DNA of 64,000 nucleotides from Pedobacter sp. SL55 (GCF_026625705.1 NZ_CP113059.1:2294001-2358000); one strand, 5' to 3'; shown: positions 28,100 through 38,250, numbered from the stretch's first letter. Numbers and translations are program-made. The notes: generated by a model not told the origin, from the sequence alone.

Positions 28100-28756
28100 A
28101 TGGCTTTGCGTTGCCAAATAAAGCTGAAAGCTAAAAGACCAAAGCTGAAAGCTTATGCGCTAATAACCTTATTGTTATGCCTTAATTTTATGGCGCAGGG
28201 GCAGACCAACTTTAATAAAAACACAACACGCAACGATTATACAGTGTCCAAATCCCTTCCCTCAGGGGAGGGTAAGGGTGGGGCTCCTTTACGAGTTGGC
28301 GATAAACTATCAGAAACCTTTTGGCAACAAGAACATACCTTTTATAGCAATGGGCAAACCAGCAAACAAACGCTAGAGAAATATAAAGGAAAGCTGCTTA
28401 TCCTAGATTTTTGGGCGACATGGTGCAGTAGCTGTTTACAGAAGTTTGTAGGCTTAGGCCAATTGCAAAAAGCCTACGCTGGTGATGTAGCTATTGTGCT
28501 GGTAAGTAAAACCAGAAGTGATAAAGATAGCGAGAAAGTAAGGTTATCTTTTGATAAACATGCCAAGGCAACGGGTTTGAGTACCGTGGTAGGCGATGAA
28601 CATTTAGGGAGGCTATTTCCGCATTGGCAGTTGCCATTTTATGTGTGGATTAATGCCAAGGGCCATGTGATGGCTTTTAGCGATTCTGGTTTGGTCAATG
28701 AAGCCAGTGTAGCGCAGGTGTTGAACGGGAAGGCAAAGCAGGAGGTAGCACCATGA
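28100..28756 (+). CDS. TlpA-like thioredoxin-fold protein
   Basis: About 218 residues. The ATG at 28100 puts the signal segment AYALITLLLCLNFMAQGQ near residues 16-33; an ATG at 28001 in the same frame would add 33 residues without signal character. The active site is FWATWCSSC (WCxxC) and a typical thioredoxin fold follows. It should act in the periplasm on disulfides. A stretch KSLPSGEGKGGAP just after the signal comes from a G/C-rich palindrome and looks inserted. It overlaps the SusC start by 4 bp (ATGA), so it is translationally coupled. Confidence 0.75.
   Translation: MALRCQIKLKAKRPKLKAYALITLLLCLNFMAQGQTNFNKNTTRNDYTVSKSLPSGEGKGGAPLRVGDKLSETFWQQEHTFYSNGQTSKQTLEKYKGKLLILDFWATWCSSCLQKFVGLGQLQKAYAGDVAIVLVSKTRSDKDSEKVRLSFDKHAKATGLSTVVGDEHLGRLFPHWQLPFYVWINAKGHVMAFSDSGLVNEASVAQVLNGKAKQEVAP
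28252..28290 (+). repeat. G/C-rich imperfect palindrome inside the TlpA-like gene
   Basis: CCCTTCCCTCAGGGGAGGG (28254-28272) followed by a G-rich tail. It is read in frame as SLPSGEGKGG, a low-complexity stretch between the signal peptide and the fold. It resembles the short G/C palindromes that are scattered in Bacteroidota genomes. Confidence 0.45.
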
Positions 28757-31700
28757 AATTGAGGATGATGATGTTGCTGTTGTGCCTAGCTGGCACCACA
28801 GTAAGCGCCCAGATAACACCATATGGATTAACAGTGAGGGATGCCCAAACGAAAGAAGCGGTAGTGAATGTAACGGTGCGGCTGCTAGACAATGGTAGGC
28901 AGTTGCAGGGAAATGAAAGAGGAGAGGTGCTACTGGATGGTTTAAATGGTGAGCAGCGGTTGAGGATTTCGGCAATGGGCTACCAAAGCGATACCTTACA
29001 GCTGCGTTTGCCTTTAGCGGGTTGGGTAGTGCATTTGTTGAAGCCCAGGAGCACCCAGTTGCAAGAAGTAATTGTGAATACCGGTTACCAGCAATTACCG
29101 AAGGAGCGGGCTACGGGTAGTTTTAGTGTGGTAGACAAGCAAACTTTCAATGAGCAGCAGGGGGTAGATGTGATGAGTAGGTTGGAGGGGATTACCCCCG
29201 CCTTGAGCATAGATCGGCGTACTTATGGTGGTTCGATGATGATTAGGGGCTTGAGTACCATTAATGGCGATAGGGCACCGCTGGTAGTGGTAGACGATTT
29301 TCCGTATGCGGGAGGATTGGATAATTTGAACCCTAATGATGTGGAGAGTGTAACGGTATTGAAGGATGCTGCTGCGGCTTCTATTTGGGGAGCGCAGGGC
29401 GGAAATGGGGTAATTGTAATTACAACCAAGAAGGGGCGGTTTAACCAAAGCATCCAGATCAATGCAAGTAGTGGGCTGCTATTGAACGAAAAGCCCAAGC
29501 TGCGCAATTATAACAATTTGAGTAGTGCCGAGATGATTGATGTAGAGCGGTTCTTATTTGGGCAGGGCTTTTACAATGCGCAAGAAAACTCTATCGCTCG
29601 TATTCCGCTTTCGCCAGTGGTAGAGTTGCTGATTGCCAACAGGGATGGGCAGTGGAGTACCACTGCATTGAATGAGCAGTTGGGCAACTTGGGCAGCATA
29701 GATCTAGTGCAGGAATACCGTAAACAGTTTTATACGCAGCCCTTGTTGCAACAATACCATTTAGATGTGAGTGGTGGCAGTGCGGTGAGCAAGTGGTATT
29801 TGTTTGCGGGTTATAACCAAGGTATGGATGCCTTGGCTGCCAGTAGCGATCGCTTAAACTTAAAATCTGACTATACTTTTAAGTTGTGGAAAAAGCTGGA
29901 TTTAAGTGCGGCGGTTTGGCTTACTTTGCAAAATAGCGAGAGCGGAAGGGTCGCTTTTAGTGAGCTAACTACCAGCAATGGCATTTTGCCGCCTTATACT
30001 TCTTTTACGGATGCCGAGGGCAATGCCCTATCGGTAATGAAAAATTACAGGGAAAGTTTTACGGCGCAATTGGCACAGGGCAGGTTGTTGGATTGGCGTT
30101 ATTATCCCCTACAGGAGGGAAACGAGGTGCTGAGCACTGGGAAGCAGCTAGATGCGCTCTTTAATTTTAAGCTAAGTTATCAAGTAGTAAAGGGCTTACA
30201 GTTGAGTGCCAACTATACCGCACAGGTGGCTAGAGACATTGCAAGTACGGATTATAGTGCAAATAGTTATTATGTGCGCAACCTGATTAACCAATTTACG
30301 CAAGTAAATGGCAACGAACTGAAGCGGCCTATTCCACTGGGAGGCATTAGCCAAGAAAGCAGGGTCTTGTTGAATAACCAAAATTTGCGTACACAACTCA
30401 ACTATCAGCAAAGCTGGGCAGGGTTTGATTTGAATGTGTTGGCTGGTGCAGAGTTACGCAATACTAAGCGTAATACCATGGCTAATGGTGTTTATGGGGT
30501 AGATGCGGAGACCTTATTGAGCAGTCCGGTAGATTATCAGAACGCTTACGTAAACATTGTAAATGGCAATAACCAGTTTATTCCCTATTTGGCAGATGCG
30601 TTTGGAGAAGTGAACAATTATGTTTCTACCTATGCCAATGGGGCTTTGTCTTACCAAGGGAAATATACGCTATCTGGCAGTGCACGTAGAGATGCTTCTA
30701 ATCTTTTTGGGGTAGCCACCAATGATCTATGGAACCCGCTATGGTCGGTAGGCGCTGCCTGGCTGGCTAGTGGCGAGCGTTGGTTGAAATGGCAGCCTTT
30801 AACCTATTTACGTTTGAGGTTAACGTATGGCAGTAGTGGTAACAGCGATTCGAGGAATGCTGCCGCCACTACGATTACCTATACCGGTGTTTCTAACTTT
30901 ACAGGTACACCTATGGCAGGCTATAACAATTATGCTAACCCAGATTTAAGGTGGGAAACGGTAAATACCCTGAATGCTGGCTTGGATAGTAAATGGTTAG
31001 GCGGCAGGTTGGCACTTTCGGCAGAGTATTACAGAAAAAGGTCTTACGATCTGATGGCTTCCGATCCCGTAGATTATACTGGCGGGGTGGGCACTAGGGT
31101 AGTACGTAACGCCGCACAGATTACGGCCAGCGGTATAGATGTAGAGCTTGCCTCTCAAAACACGGTAGGTGTGGTAAAATGGAACAGTAGTTGGTTTGCT
31201 AACTTTTATAAGGATAGGGTAGATGCTTATTATCTGAATTCGCAGACGGGATCGAACTTTGTGAATGGGAGCAACGTAGTCACTGCCGTAGTGGGCATGC
31301 CGGTGTATGGTGCCTATGGTTACCGCTGGGCAGGGCTTAATCCGCAGAATGGTAATCCGCGTGGCTACTTCAATGGCGAAATCAGCGAAAATTATGCTGC
31401 AATGACCAATAGCCAAACCACCATTAATGACTTGGCCTATGTGGGCCCCGTTTTGCCCAAGCTAACGGGCGCTTTTGCCAATACCGTGGCTTACCGGGGT
31501 TTTAACCTATCGGTTCGCTTGTCGTACAAGTTTGGTCATTACTACCGGAGGACGAGCTTAAATTATTCAAATTTATATAACAACAGGAACGGCGATAGGG
31601 AATTTAGTCAGCGGTGGCAGCAGCCTGGGTGATGAGGCCTTCACAAACGTGCCGAGTATGATCTATCCAGTTGCCAGCAATAGGAACACTTTCTACAATT

Positions 31701-31933
31701 TTTCTGAGGCCACCTTGGTAAGTGCCGACCATATTCGCTTGCAGAACATCAGTTTAAGTTATGCTTTTGCTAAGCAGCAATGGAAGCGCTTGCCTTTTCA
31801 GCAGTTAACGGTTACTGGAAACGTGAACCAAGTTGGCTTGATATGGAAACGCAATGACGAGCCAAACGACCCAGATTATCCTTACAGTGAGGCATTGAAA
31901 ACCTATGCCATTAACGTTCAAATTAAATTTTAA
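28753..31933 (+). pseudogene. SusC/RagA-type TonB-dependent receptor, frameshifted near the C-terminus
   Basis: A 20-residue signal peptide (MMLLLCLAGTTVSA) is followed by a carboxypeptidase-regulatory-like domain (residues about 25-95), then the plug, with the SusC motif LQEVIVNTGYQQLPKERATG and the conserved NPNDVESVTVLKDAAAA. The barrel follows. At GGG 31627-31629 one G too many ends the frame at 31632. Removing it gives QQPGDEAFTNVPSMIYPVA and joins the rest, ending in the aromatic-plus-F signature of outer membrane barrels (VQIKF). Repaired length is about 1059 residues, normal for SusC. The receptor would import a large nutrient with the SusD partner. Confidence 0.92.
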
Positions 31934-31937
31934 GTAA

Positions 31938-33299
31938 ATGAAAACACGATATCATCATTTTTGGATAGGCTTAATTGCCTTGAGCAGCTTGTTGGGCTGC
32001 AAAAAGTTTTTAGACGAAAAACCTAGGTCTAACCTTGCTGTGCCAACCAGCTTAAAAGATTTTCAGGCACTTTTAGATCAGAGCAGTGTGATGAACGATT
32101 TGGATGCTTCTTCTGGCGAAGCCAGTGTAACTGATAGTTACCTCACTACTGCCAATTACCTCTCCCGTGTAGAAAACCAGCAGCGCTTGCACACGTGGCA
32201 AAACGATTTCGTATATGACCCGCTCAATAACGAATGGGCCAACCTTTACCGGGCTGTGTACAGAACAAATACGGTATTGGAGGGCATAGCCGAGGTGCCG
32301 ATAAGTAATGTTAACTTGGAAGAATGGCGTAATGTAAAAGGGCAGGCCCATTTCCACAGGGGTAAAATGTTTCTATTGGGCCTCAGCATTTGGGGCAAGG
32401 CCTACAGGGCTGCCAGTGCCACTACTGATCTGGGCATCCCACTGCGGCTAAATGTCAATTTCAACGAGGTATCGGTACGGAGCAGCTTGGCTGTGGGCTA
32501 TGCGCAAGCGCTAAGTGACCTAGAGGCGGCTGCACAATTGTTGCCAGTTACGCCGCTACATGTGTATAGGCCTAGTAAGCCTGCAGCCTATGGGCTGTTG
32601 GCTCGGGCACATTTGCAAATGGGAAATTTTGAAAAGGCGGCTTTGTATGCCGATTTGTGCTTGGCCCTCAAATCCGATCTGCTCAATTACAATACGCTAA
32701 ATGCCAATGCTAATTTTCCCATTGCCGCCTTTAATAAAGAGGTAATCCATTCTAGTATGATGCAATTACTTACCATCATTAATCCTAGTACCGCCCGTAT
32801 TGAGCCTTCACTATATGCCTCTTATGCAGCAAATGATCTGCGAAAAACTGTCTTTTTTCTCCGCAACACCGACGGTACCTATCGTTTTAAAGGTAGCTAT
32901 CAAGGTTCGGCCAATTTATTTAGTGGCTTAGCTGTTGATGAAGTTTATTTAACTAGAGCAGAATGCAGGGCAAGGTTAGGACAGCAGGCCTTGGCCTTGG
33001 AAGATCTTAATCTGCTGTTAAGGAACCGTTACATCAATGGCACTTTCGTGCCATATACGTTATCAAATGCCAATGATGTGCTAAAGTTGATATTGCAGGA
33101 AAGGCGTAAGGAGTTGTTGATGAGGAATTTGAGATGGGCCGATATCAAAAGGCTGAACGTGTTGGGCGCAGGGATATCCTTGGAAAGAACGGTAGATGGG
33201 CAAACTTATCGGTTGCCCGCAAATTCTCCTAGGTTTGCTATGCCACTGCCAGAAGTGGTGTTGGAGTTGAGCGGCATGTGGCAGAATAAATATGATTAA
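31938..33299 (+). CDS. SusD/RagB-type surface lipoprotein
   Basis: 453 residues. Lipobox LLGC near residue 22, then the KKFLDEKPRSNLAVPTS start common to SusD proteins. The middle is helical TPR-like (RAHLQMGNFEKAALYADL), and the ending AMPLPEVVLELSGMWQNKYD is typical. It captures the substrate at the surface for the SusC channel, 4 bp upstream. Neither its length nor its composition is odd. Substrate unknown, since no glycosidase or peptidase is linked, only TlpA. Confidence 0.92.
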   Translation: MKTRYHHFWIGLIALSSLLGCKKFLDEKPRSNLAVPTSLKDFQALLDQSSVMNDLDASSGEASVTDSYLTTANYLSRVENQQRLHTWQNDFVYDPLNNEWANLYRAVYRTNTVLEGIAEVPISNVNLEEWRNVKGQAHFHRGKMFLLGLSIWGKAYRAASATTDLGIPLRLNVNFNEVSVRSSLAVGYAQALSDLEAAAQLLPVTPLHVYRPSKPAAYGLLARAHLQMGNFEKAALYADLCLALKSDLLNYNTLNANANFPIAAFNKEVIHSSMMQLLTIINPSTARIEPSLYASYAANDLRKTVFFLRNTDGTYRFKGSYQGSANLFSGLAVDEVYLTRAECRARLGQQALALEDLNLLLRNRYINGTFVPYTLSNANDVLKLILQERRKELLMRNLRWADIKRLNVLGAGISLERTVDGQTYRLPANSPRFAMPLPEVVLELSGMWQNKYD

Positions 33300-33332
33300 A
33301 CTATGGGCGGGGAATTTCTCCGCCCATAGTTT
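33298..33332. terminator. Bidirectional terminator after SusD
   Basis: AAACTATGGGCGG (33298-33310) and CCGCCCATAGTTT (33320-33332) are a perfect 13-bp stem with a 9-base loop; the A/T ends serve as the T run in both directions. It begins within the SusD stop codon and ends 5 bp before the stop of the convergent DUF6520 gene. Confidence 0.8.
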
Positions 33333-33336
33333 AGGC

Positions 33337-33675
33337 TTACTGAACCTCGTTTTTGTACGATTGTACACGCTCGCTATCGATCATGTCTTGCAAGGTTGGA
33401 TTTTGATCGATAAAATCCTGTAAGTCGGTGTACTCCGAAGTATCGAATTCTACCAGACAAGGGATTTCTTCACCGGGCTCGCAACCCTCTGGATTGGGCT
33501 GAGCCGACACATCATCCCAATTTGATGCAGTATGAAGGCCTGCTTCGTTATTACCCGTGTAACGGTATTTGAGCGTAGCCAGTTTTTCATTGGAGCGGAA
33601 AGCACTCATACTAAATACTAGGCCGAACGCTACTACCAGCGCTGCAAGGCCAAAAAGAATTTTGTTCTTTTTCAT
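33337..33675 (-). CDS. DUF6520-family small secreted protein
   Basis: 112 residues. An N-terminal signal-like helix (ILFGLAALVVAFGLVFSMSAF) leads to an acidic tail with two cysteines (PEGCEPGEEIPCLVEFDT) that could form a disulfide. The MKKNKILFG start and length fit the DUF6520 family, which is often found beside SusC/SusD genes in this group. It is convergent with SusD. Function unknown. Confidence 0.7.
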   Translation of the reverse strand: MKKNKILFGLAALVVAFGLVFSMSAFRSNEKLATLKYRYTGNNEAGLHTASNWDDVSAQPNPEGCEPGEEIPCLVEFDTSEYTDLQDFIDQNPTLQDMIDSERVQSYKNEVQ

Positions 33676-33964
33676 GTTTGTTGACTGCTTTATTGCATTT
33701 GAAAAAGCAGTCGAAAAAAGTTTTGGTTTAATTTCGTTTGTGGTTGCTCCCTGCTTAAAACACGATACAAGAAGTACGACGAACGATTTTGTTGATTTTT
33801 ATTTATAGCCACTTTGGTAGGCCTGGCACCTGTACCATTTGGTTCGCCGAACCCCAGGGCACATTTTGTTTTTGCATTTAATTTTTGTTCCTTAATCCTT
33901 AATCCTTGTTCCTTGCTGCTTACTCCTTGTTCTTTATTCTCTAATCCAATGACCAATGAACCAA
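33676..33964. repeat. Low-complexity gap with TTGTTC/CTTAATC repeats
   Basis: Bases about 33880-33950 are irregular copies of short words such as AATCCTTAATCC and CTTGTTC. The minus-strand open frame here reads as repeated KEQG and is an effect of the repeats, not a gene. Confidence 0.5.
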
Positions 33965-34168
33965 TCATTCCTCCTCCAGCACATATCTTTTTAGCGTAGT
34001 ATCATACCTAATCACATGCCCTTCGGCCCTTAATCTTTTCAAAAGCCTTTCTAGGGTAGACTTGTGGTAGCCCAACTTTTTAGCCATGGTAGGCACGTCT
34101 AACATTTGTTGGGTTCTAATCAACTGATGTAGCCGATCTAACCTGTTCCTATAGTGTACGCTGGTCAA
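33965..34168 (-). CDS. Small HTH DNA-binding protein (DeoR/HTH_11-like)
   Basis: 67 residues: a winged HTH with RLDRLHQLIRTQQMLDVPT, the recognition helix HKSTLERLLKRLRAEG, then a wing ending IRYDTTLKRYVLEE. Stand-alone HTH proteins of this kind are common in the family and may control the neighbouring SusCD genes or the Crp-like gene upstream. The start at 34168 is the first ATG that completes the domain. Confidence 0.68.
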   Translation of the reverse strand: MTSVHYRNRLDRLHQLIRTQQMLDVPTMAKKLGYHKSTLERLLKRLRAEGHVIRYDTTLKRYVLEEE

Positions 34169-34248
34169 TTTTTATTGCTTACTACAAAGTTTGTAGCTAG
34201 CACCCGCATCTACAATGAACGTTAGGTTAAAAAATGAAAAGATTTTAT

Positions 34249-34833
34249 TTACCCTTTTGTTAAGTTTTCTTTGAGCATTCTACTAAAAGATTGTTGCGTT
34301 ATGCCTAGGTAAGAAGCCATGTCTTTATTTTTAATGTGTGCTACCAAGCCAGGATAGTGCTTGCACACGTATTTGAATTTTTCGGTGGCATTACCTTTTA
34401 GATAAACCTTTTTTTCTTGGTTAAGGCGAAGCAGGTAATAACTGAGTAAGTTTTTGCTGAGCAGTAAAAATTCTATGGACAGTTCTTCGAGCATCATGAG
34501 GTCGTAATAATGCAAAGCATATAGCTTGGCATCGGTTTCGCAGATGATTCCCTCTTCGCTTTCCGATTGGTTAAGGAGGCTTTCTACAGCTGCACAAAAA
34601 TGACCTTCACAGCCAAAGTCGGTGGTTTGTTGCTCTCCATTTTCTTTATAAAGCCTTAGGAAACCACTTTCTAAAAAATAGATATACCTGCAAATTTCTC
34701 GTGGGCGAAGTAGGGGCGTACCTTTGGGCATAAAGATTTTTTTGATACGGGGTTCGAGCATTTTTTCTCCATCTTCCGAGAGGTTAAATTGGTTTTTGAG
34801 TAAATGAATAAAATGTGAATTTTTCATAAGCAT
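34249..34833 (-). CDS. Crp/Fnr-family transcription regulator
   Basis: 194 residues. The cyclic-nucleotide-binding jelly roll covers about 20-120 (ICRYIYFLESGFLRLY) and the HTH is at the C-terminus (DMASYLGITQQSFSRMLKE). The effector is not readable; the key arginine of cAMP binding is not obvious, so the ligand may differ. It is divergent from a small HTH gene whose start is 70 bp away; the two may share regulatory sites. Confidence 0.85.
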   Translation of the reverse strand: MLMKNSHFIHLLKNQFNLSEDGEKMLEPRIKKIFMPKGTPLLRPREICRYIYFLESGFLRLYKENGEQQTTDFGCEGHFCAAVESLLNQSESEEGIICETDAKLYALHYYDLMMLEELSIEFLLLSKNLLSYYLLRLNQEKKVYLKGNATEKFKYVCKHYPGLVAHIKNKDMASYLGITQQSFSRMLKENLTKG

Positions 34834-34902
34834 TGATTTAATCTTTTAGTGTTTGTAAGAAAGGAGGGGCATTGCTTAATTTGCGATACTAACGCTAAGC
34901 CT

Positions 34903-35172
34903 ATGAAAAATGAGCTTTTTAAATATCTAGATGCCATCCTGAAATTGCAGCAACAACTAATTGAGGTTTTAGTAGGAAATATAAAAATAGCGGAGTACGA
35001 CGATTGGCTAGACAATACCGACGTGAAGTTGCTCTTAAAAATTAGTGACCGTACGCTTTATCGTCTGCGTAGTTCTGGACAATTGCCCGCCAAAAAAGTT
35101 GGGGGTAAATGGTATTACCCCCGTAAGTACGTAAACTCGATGATCAATGATGCAGCATCTGCTAATACCTGA
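34903..35172 (+). CDS. Small excisionase-like HTH_17 protein
   Basis: 89 residues from the ATG at 34903. The N-terminal 45 residues are a helix (LFKYLDAILKLQQQLIEVL), then a MerR-like HTH: DVKLLLKISDRTLYRLRSSG, LPAKKVGGKWYYPRKYV. Such proteins act as excisionases or local regulators. No integrase is near. It ends 11 bp inside the convergent next gene. Confidence 0.68.
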   Translation: MKNELFKYLDAILKLQQQLIEVLVGNIKIAEYDDWLDNTDVKLLLKISDRTLYRLRSSGQLPAKKVGGKWYYPRKYVNSMINDAASANT

Positions 35173-35554
35173 TGCAATAATAGAGTTCGCCTTCGGCAAA
35201 TAGTTGGCCTTGGCCATCGGTTACGGCAGTGGCGCTGCCCTTAGTGTAAATGATCTTACCTTGGTTGTTACCACCCTCTTCTCCGTCTTGGCTTTCATGT
35301 TCGCCTACTTCTAAATAAATGGGCAAGCGATTTTGCAAGGCGAATGCGCCTTGTGTAGCATAAAACCCGGTAGCCTCTGGGTTAAGTTGTGCCAGATAAA
35401 GCGTTTGGTGGCTATTAAGCTCAAAATGCTGATGTAGCCAGTTTTTAAGATCGTTGCTAAAAGCTTGTGCTTCTATAGCTAGAGCGGAGTCTGTTAATGC
35501 GTAAAGGTTGGCCAACACTTTGGCCGCACCTCCAGGGGTAAATGCATGTTTCAT
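35162..35554 (-). CDS. Small protein of unknown function
   Basis: 130 residues, soluble, with no motif known to me. Helical first half (KVLANLYALTDSALAIEAQ), strand-rich second half ending KGSATAVTDGQGQLFAEG. It converges on the HTH_17 gene with an 11-bp overlap of stops. Start at 35554 is the first ATG of the frame. Confidence 0.5.
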   Translation of the reverse strand: MKHAFTPGGAAKVLANLYALTDSALAIEAQAFSNDLKNWLHQHFELNSHQTLYLAQLNPEATGFYATQGAFALQNRLPIYLEVGEHESQDGEEGGNNQGKIIYTKGSATAVTDGQGQLFAEGELYYCIRY

Positions 35555-35722
35555 TCAATTTAGGTTTAAGGGTTAATAAACCCAAATCTTGATAAAAGAA
35601 ATGGCCTTAGCAAGCCTTCTGTGCCCTTTTTGTAGCGAGCGTAGTTGGTTTTGGTAATGAGCGTAGGTTTTGATGGCTTAGTCTAAAAAGTTATATTAGT
35701 GGTCATCTTAAAGCTTTCTCCT

Positions 35723-36592
35723 ATGCTCAATCTAAAAAAATACTTTAGTGCCGCCTGTCATCAACCTTATCCTTCTGCCTGTTTTTTATCTCCGGTTTTG
35801 CTGTTCTTGGTACACTTTCTCATCACTTTTGAAGAGAAGAAAGAACTGAGTGTGATCATGACCAACTTCGGCTACTATCGGGCCTTGCTATTTAGTTGGA
35901 TGGTAGCAGTTGGCTTGGTATGGTGGGTCAGGAAAAAGAGTATCCAGCTTGATGCGAGCTTAGCTTGGAGAGAAGCTTTCGCTCAGCGTCTAAAAAACCA
36001 GTTGCTTTATGGTATATTTTATCCGCTAGTATTGGCAATGGCCATTGCTACCTTGTATTTTTTGTATTTTAGGATCAATATTCTTCACACGGTATATTTC
36101 AGACGTTATTTTCCGTTAATTAGTTTGTTTTTAGTGCTACTTAACACACTCGTGTTTGCTTGGAACCAGCATTTCCGCAAAGATCCCACTATGCCAACCC
36201 CACCAGCACCTATCAAAGATGTAGCACGGCAGCCCTTGCATGCCAAAAAGGTGTCCGCTAAATTGCAGACGGCTAACCATTTGATGGATAGCCAAATTGC
36301 CTGTGTTTACATGTACAAGGGCGTATGCCATTATGTTACCCTTAGTGGTGAGTTTTTCCTTTGGCCAGGCAATTTTGAAGATGCCGAACATACATTAGGG
36401 GCCGACTTTTTTACCATACGCCGCAGTGTTATGGTAAGCCGCTTGGCAATAAAAGAAGCACAGCCCGAAGAGAAACTGATGCGGGTAGTGTTGGGGTTTG
36501 AGGTTCCCGTATCTTTGGTGGTAAGCTACCGTAATCTTGTTGGTTTTAAAAATTGGCTCAACGCAGAAGAAGAAGAGGCTAGTGTTGGTTAG
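35723..36592 (+). CDS. Membrane protein with LytTR DNA-binding domain
   Basis: 289 residues from the ATG at 35723 (a GTG at 35699 in frame is less likely). Four hydrophobic segments fall about 20-36, 48-68, 96-116 and 126-146. A linker follows and then a LytTR domain of about 90 residues starting near DSQIACVYMYKGVC and ending VVSYRNLVGFKNWL. Membrane-anchored LytTR proteins regulate transcription without a separate kinase or with one elsewhere. It has no receiver domain. It stands alone, followed by repeats. Confidence 0.8.
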   Translation: MLNLKKYFSAACHQPYPSACFLSPVLLFLVHFLITFEEKKELSVIMTNFGYYRALLFSWMVAVGLVWWVRKKSIQLDASLAWREAFAQRLKNQLLYGIFYPLVLAMAIATLYFLYFRINILHTVYFRRYFPLISLFLVLLNTLVFAWNQHFRKDPTMPTPPAPIKDVARQPLHAKKVSAKLQTANHLMDSQIACVYMYKGVCHYVTLSGEFFLWPGNFEDAEHTLGADFFTIRRSVMVSRLAIKEAQPEEKLMRVVLGFEVPVSLVVSYRNLVGFKNWLNAEEEEASVG

Positions 36593-36622
36593 CAACTAGT
36601 TGCTCGTGTTTCGTTAATCGTT

Positions 36623-36810
36623 GATTTGGATATTCGTTGTTGGCGGATGTGCGGATTCGGGGATATGTGGATTTGGCTATGTGCCAAGTCTTTGGTCTTT
36701 AGTCTTCGGCAATTCGTGGATTTGGATATTCGTTGTTGGTGGATGCGTGGATTCGGGGATATGTGGATTTGGCTATGTGCCCAGCCTTTGGTCTTAGGTC
36801 TTTCTTCAGC
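36623..36810. repeat. 96-bp tandem repeat, two copies
   Basis: GATTTGGATATTCGTTGTTG starts at 36623 and again at 36719; the two copies are near identical over about 90 bp, including ATTCGGGGATATGTGGATTT. The area up to 37070 shows no gene, and open frames there follow the repeat. Confidence 0.75.
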
Positions 36811-37070
36811 TCGGGCGAGCTCCCACAGTTGTTCGGGGTTTCTTCGGTAAAAAGGACATTTTTCCGAACAAACAGCCACCATTCTCGAACAAGTCTCGAA
36901 CAAGGTTATTCTTCAACTGGTCAAAAGCGGCCAAATTCGGTCAAACCCTGCCAATACTAGCCAGCTGTTTATTTTTTCCAAAAAGAGCCTTTACATTCGT
37001 TCAACCAATCGCTTTTGCCGGCAAAACAATGGGTTGGGAAACAATTTTTTTCAACTTAATTTTTAAAAAA

Positions 37071-37712
37071 ATGGGAACATTTAACAAAGGAATCCTAGGT
37101 GGATTTTCAGGAAAAGTAGGAACCGTAATTGGTTCTAATTGGAGAGGGCTAAACGTGATGCGCAGTTTGCCCAAAAAATCGAATACTAACCCTAGCCAAA
37201 AACAGGTGGTACAGCGAGAAAAGTTTGCAGCGATTATTGGCTTTTTAAGCCCGCTAACGGCGCTATTATCCGAATATTATGGTAGCTCCTCGGGTGTAAG
37301 TTCTCGGCTAAATAATGCCGTTTCTTACCATTTGAAACAGGCGCTGTTAGGCGATAGCCCAGATTTTATGATTGATTATACCAAAGTATTGATCAGTAAG
37401 GGCGAAGTGATCGGCGTAAAAGATGGGGCAATGGAAACGTTGCAACCTGCTACGGTTAACTTGCAATGGGCCAACAATAGTGGCCAGGTGCTTGCCGAAG
37501 CGACCGATGTGCTCTTGGCAGTAGTTTATAATAGCGATAAGGGACAGTTCATCATATCCAATGATGTGGCCCAACGCGAAGACATGACTGCAGCTATTGC
37601 GGTTCCGGCAGCTTTTACAGGCGATACCGTACATGTATGGTTAAGTTTTGTGAATACGGAACTAAAAAGAGCCGCCACTAGTGTCTACTTAGGCTCGGCA
37701 GTTATCAGCTAG
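37071..37712 (+). CDS. DUF6266-family protein
   Basis: 213 residues from the ATG at 37071; the upstream in-frame stretch from 37029 is probably leader. The opening MGTFNKGILGGFSGKVGTVI is the hallmark of DUF6266. The rest is a two-domain beta-rich protein (residues about 30-210) with no signal peptide. The family is common in Bacteroidota and sits near phage-like or lysis-like genes. Function unknown. Confidence 0.82.
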   Translation: MGTFNKGILGGFSGKVGTVIGSNWRGLNVMRSLPKKSNTNPSQKQVVQREKFAAIIGFLSPLTALLSEYYGSSSGVSSRLNNAVSYHLKQALLGDSPDFMIDYTKVLISKGEVIGVKDGAMETLQPATVNLQWANNSGQVLAEATDVLLAVVYNSDKGQFIISNDVAQREDMTAAIAVPAAFTGDTVHVWLSFVNTELKRAATSVYLGSAVIS

Positions 37713-37756
37713 CCAACGGTAATTACAATTCGGTTTCTGGCGTAGCGCTGCGCTAG

Positions 37757-37890
37757 GAGCCGTTGTTGATTGTTCGTTGCTCGTTCATCGTTGTTGGTTG
37801 ATTTGGGGATTCGTTAATTGTTCATCGTTTATTCGGGGATTTGGAGATTCGTTAATTCGATCATTGTTGTTGGTTGATTTGGGGATTCGA
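37757..37890. repeat. Degenerate short repeats
   Basis: Irregular repeats of TTCGTTGTTGGTTGATTTG and ATTTGGGGATTCG. They match words found at 36623, 38640, 50380 and 54840. No gene lies in 37713-38250 apart from these repeats. Confidence 0.6.
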
Positions 37891-38076
37891 GCCCTACTGC
37901 TAAGCACAAAATGGCCTCGCCTATCGCCGCCGCAGAAAGCAACACACAGCTTTCTACAAACAATCGAGCACTTACTGCCACGCAAGAAAGCAGCGTGTGT
38001 GGAGATTGAGCAAAAGCAAACGCCTTTTCTTGTGCTATGATGCTGTTGTTAGCTTAGTGCAAGGGGATTTAGGCAA

Positions 38077-38117
38077 GCCTTGATTTTTTGCATCGTTTTG
38101 TATCAAGACAAAATGAA
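38077..38117 (+). repeat. CCTTGATTTTTTG dispersed element, copy 1
   Basis: GCCTTGATTTTTTG, a short spacer, then TTTTGTATCAAGACAAAA, which itself holds TTTTGT/ACAAAA arms and an ATCAAG that pairs with CTTGAT. A second copy lies at 38864. Confidence 0.7.
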
Positions 38118-38250
38118 GAACAATACAAATTATCCCATAAGTTCACAACTCAACTTAGGTAGTATGCACCGTATGGGAAGAGCCAGTTAATATATAACCC
38201 AAACCCATGCCCCCTCCAATTACCACCAACAAATTAAAAAAATAAAAATC

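Noticed and set aside
33690..33968. 92-codon minus-strand frame
   Set aside because: It reads through TTGTTC-type repeats as KEQG copies and has no recognised domain.
34903..35172. Excisionase gene as proof of a prophage or integrative element
   Set aside because: No integrase, attachment-site duplication or phage structural gene is found in the window.
36589..36903. Open frames in both directions over 36589-36960
   Set aside because: They follow the 96-bp tandem repeat and read as repeated QRISKSTN-like text; composition is not protein-like.
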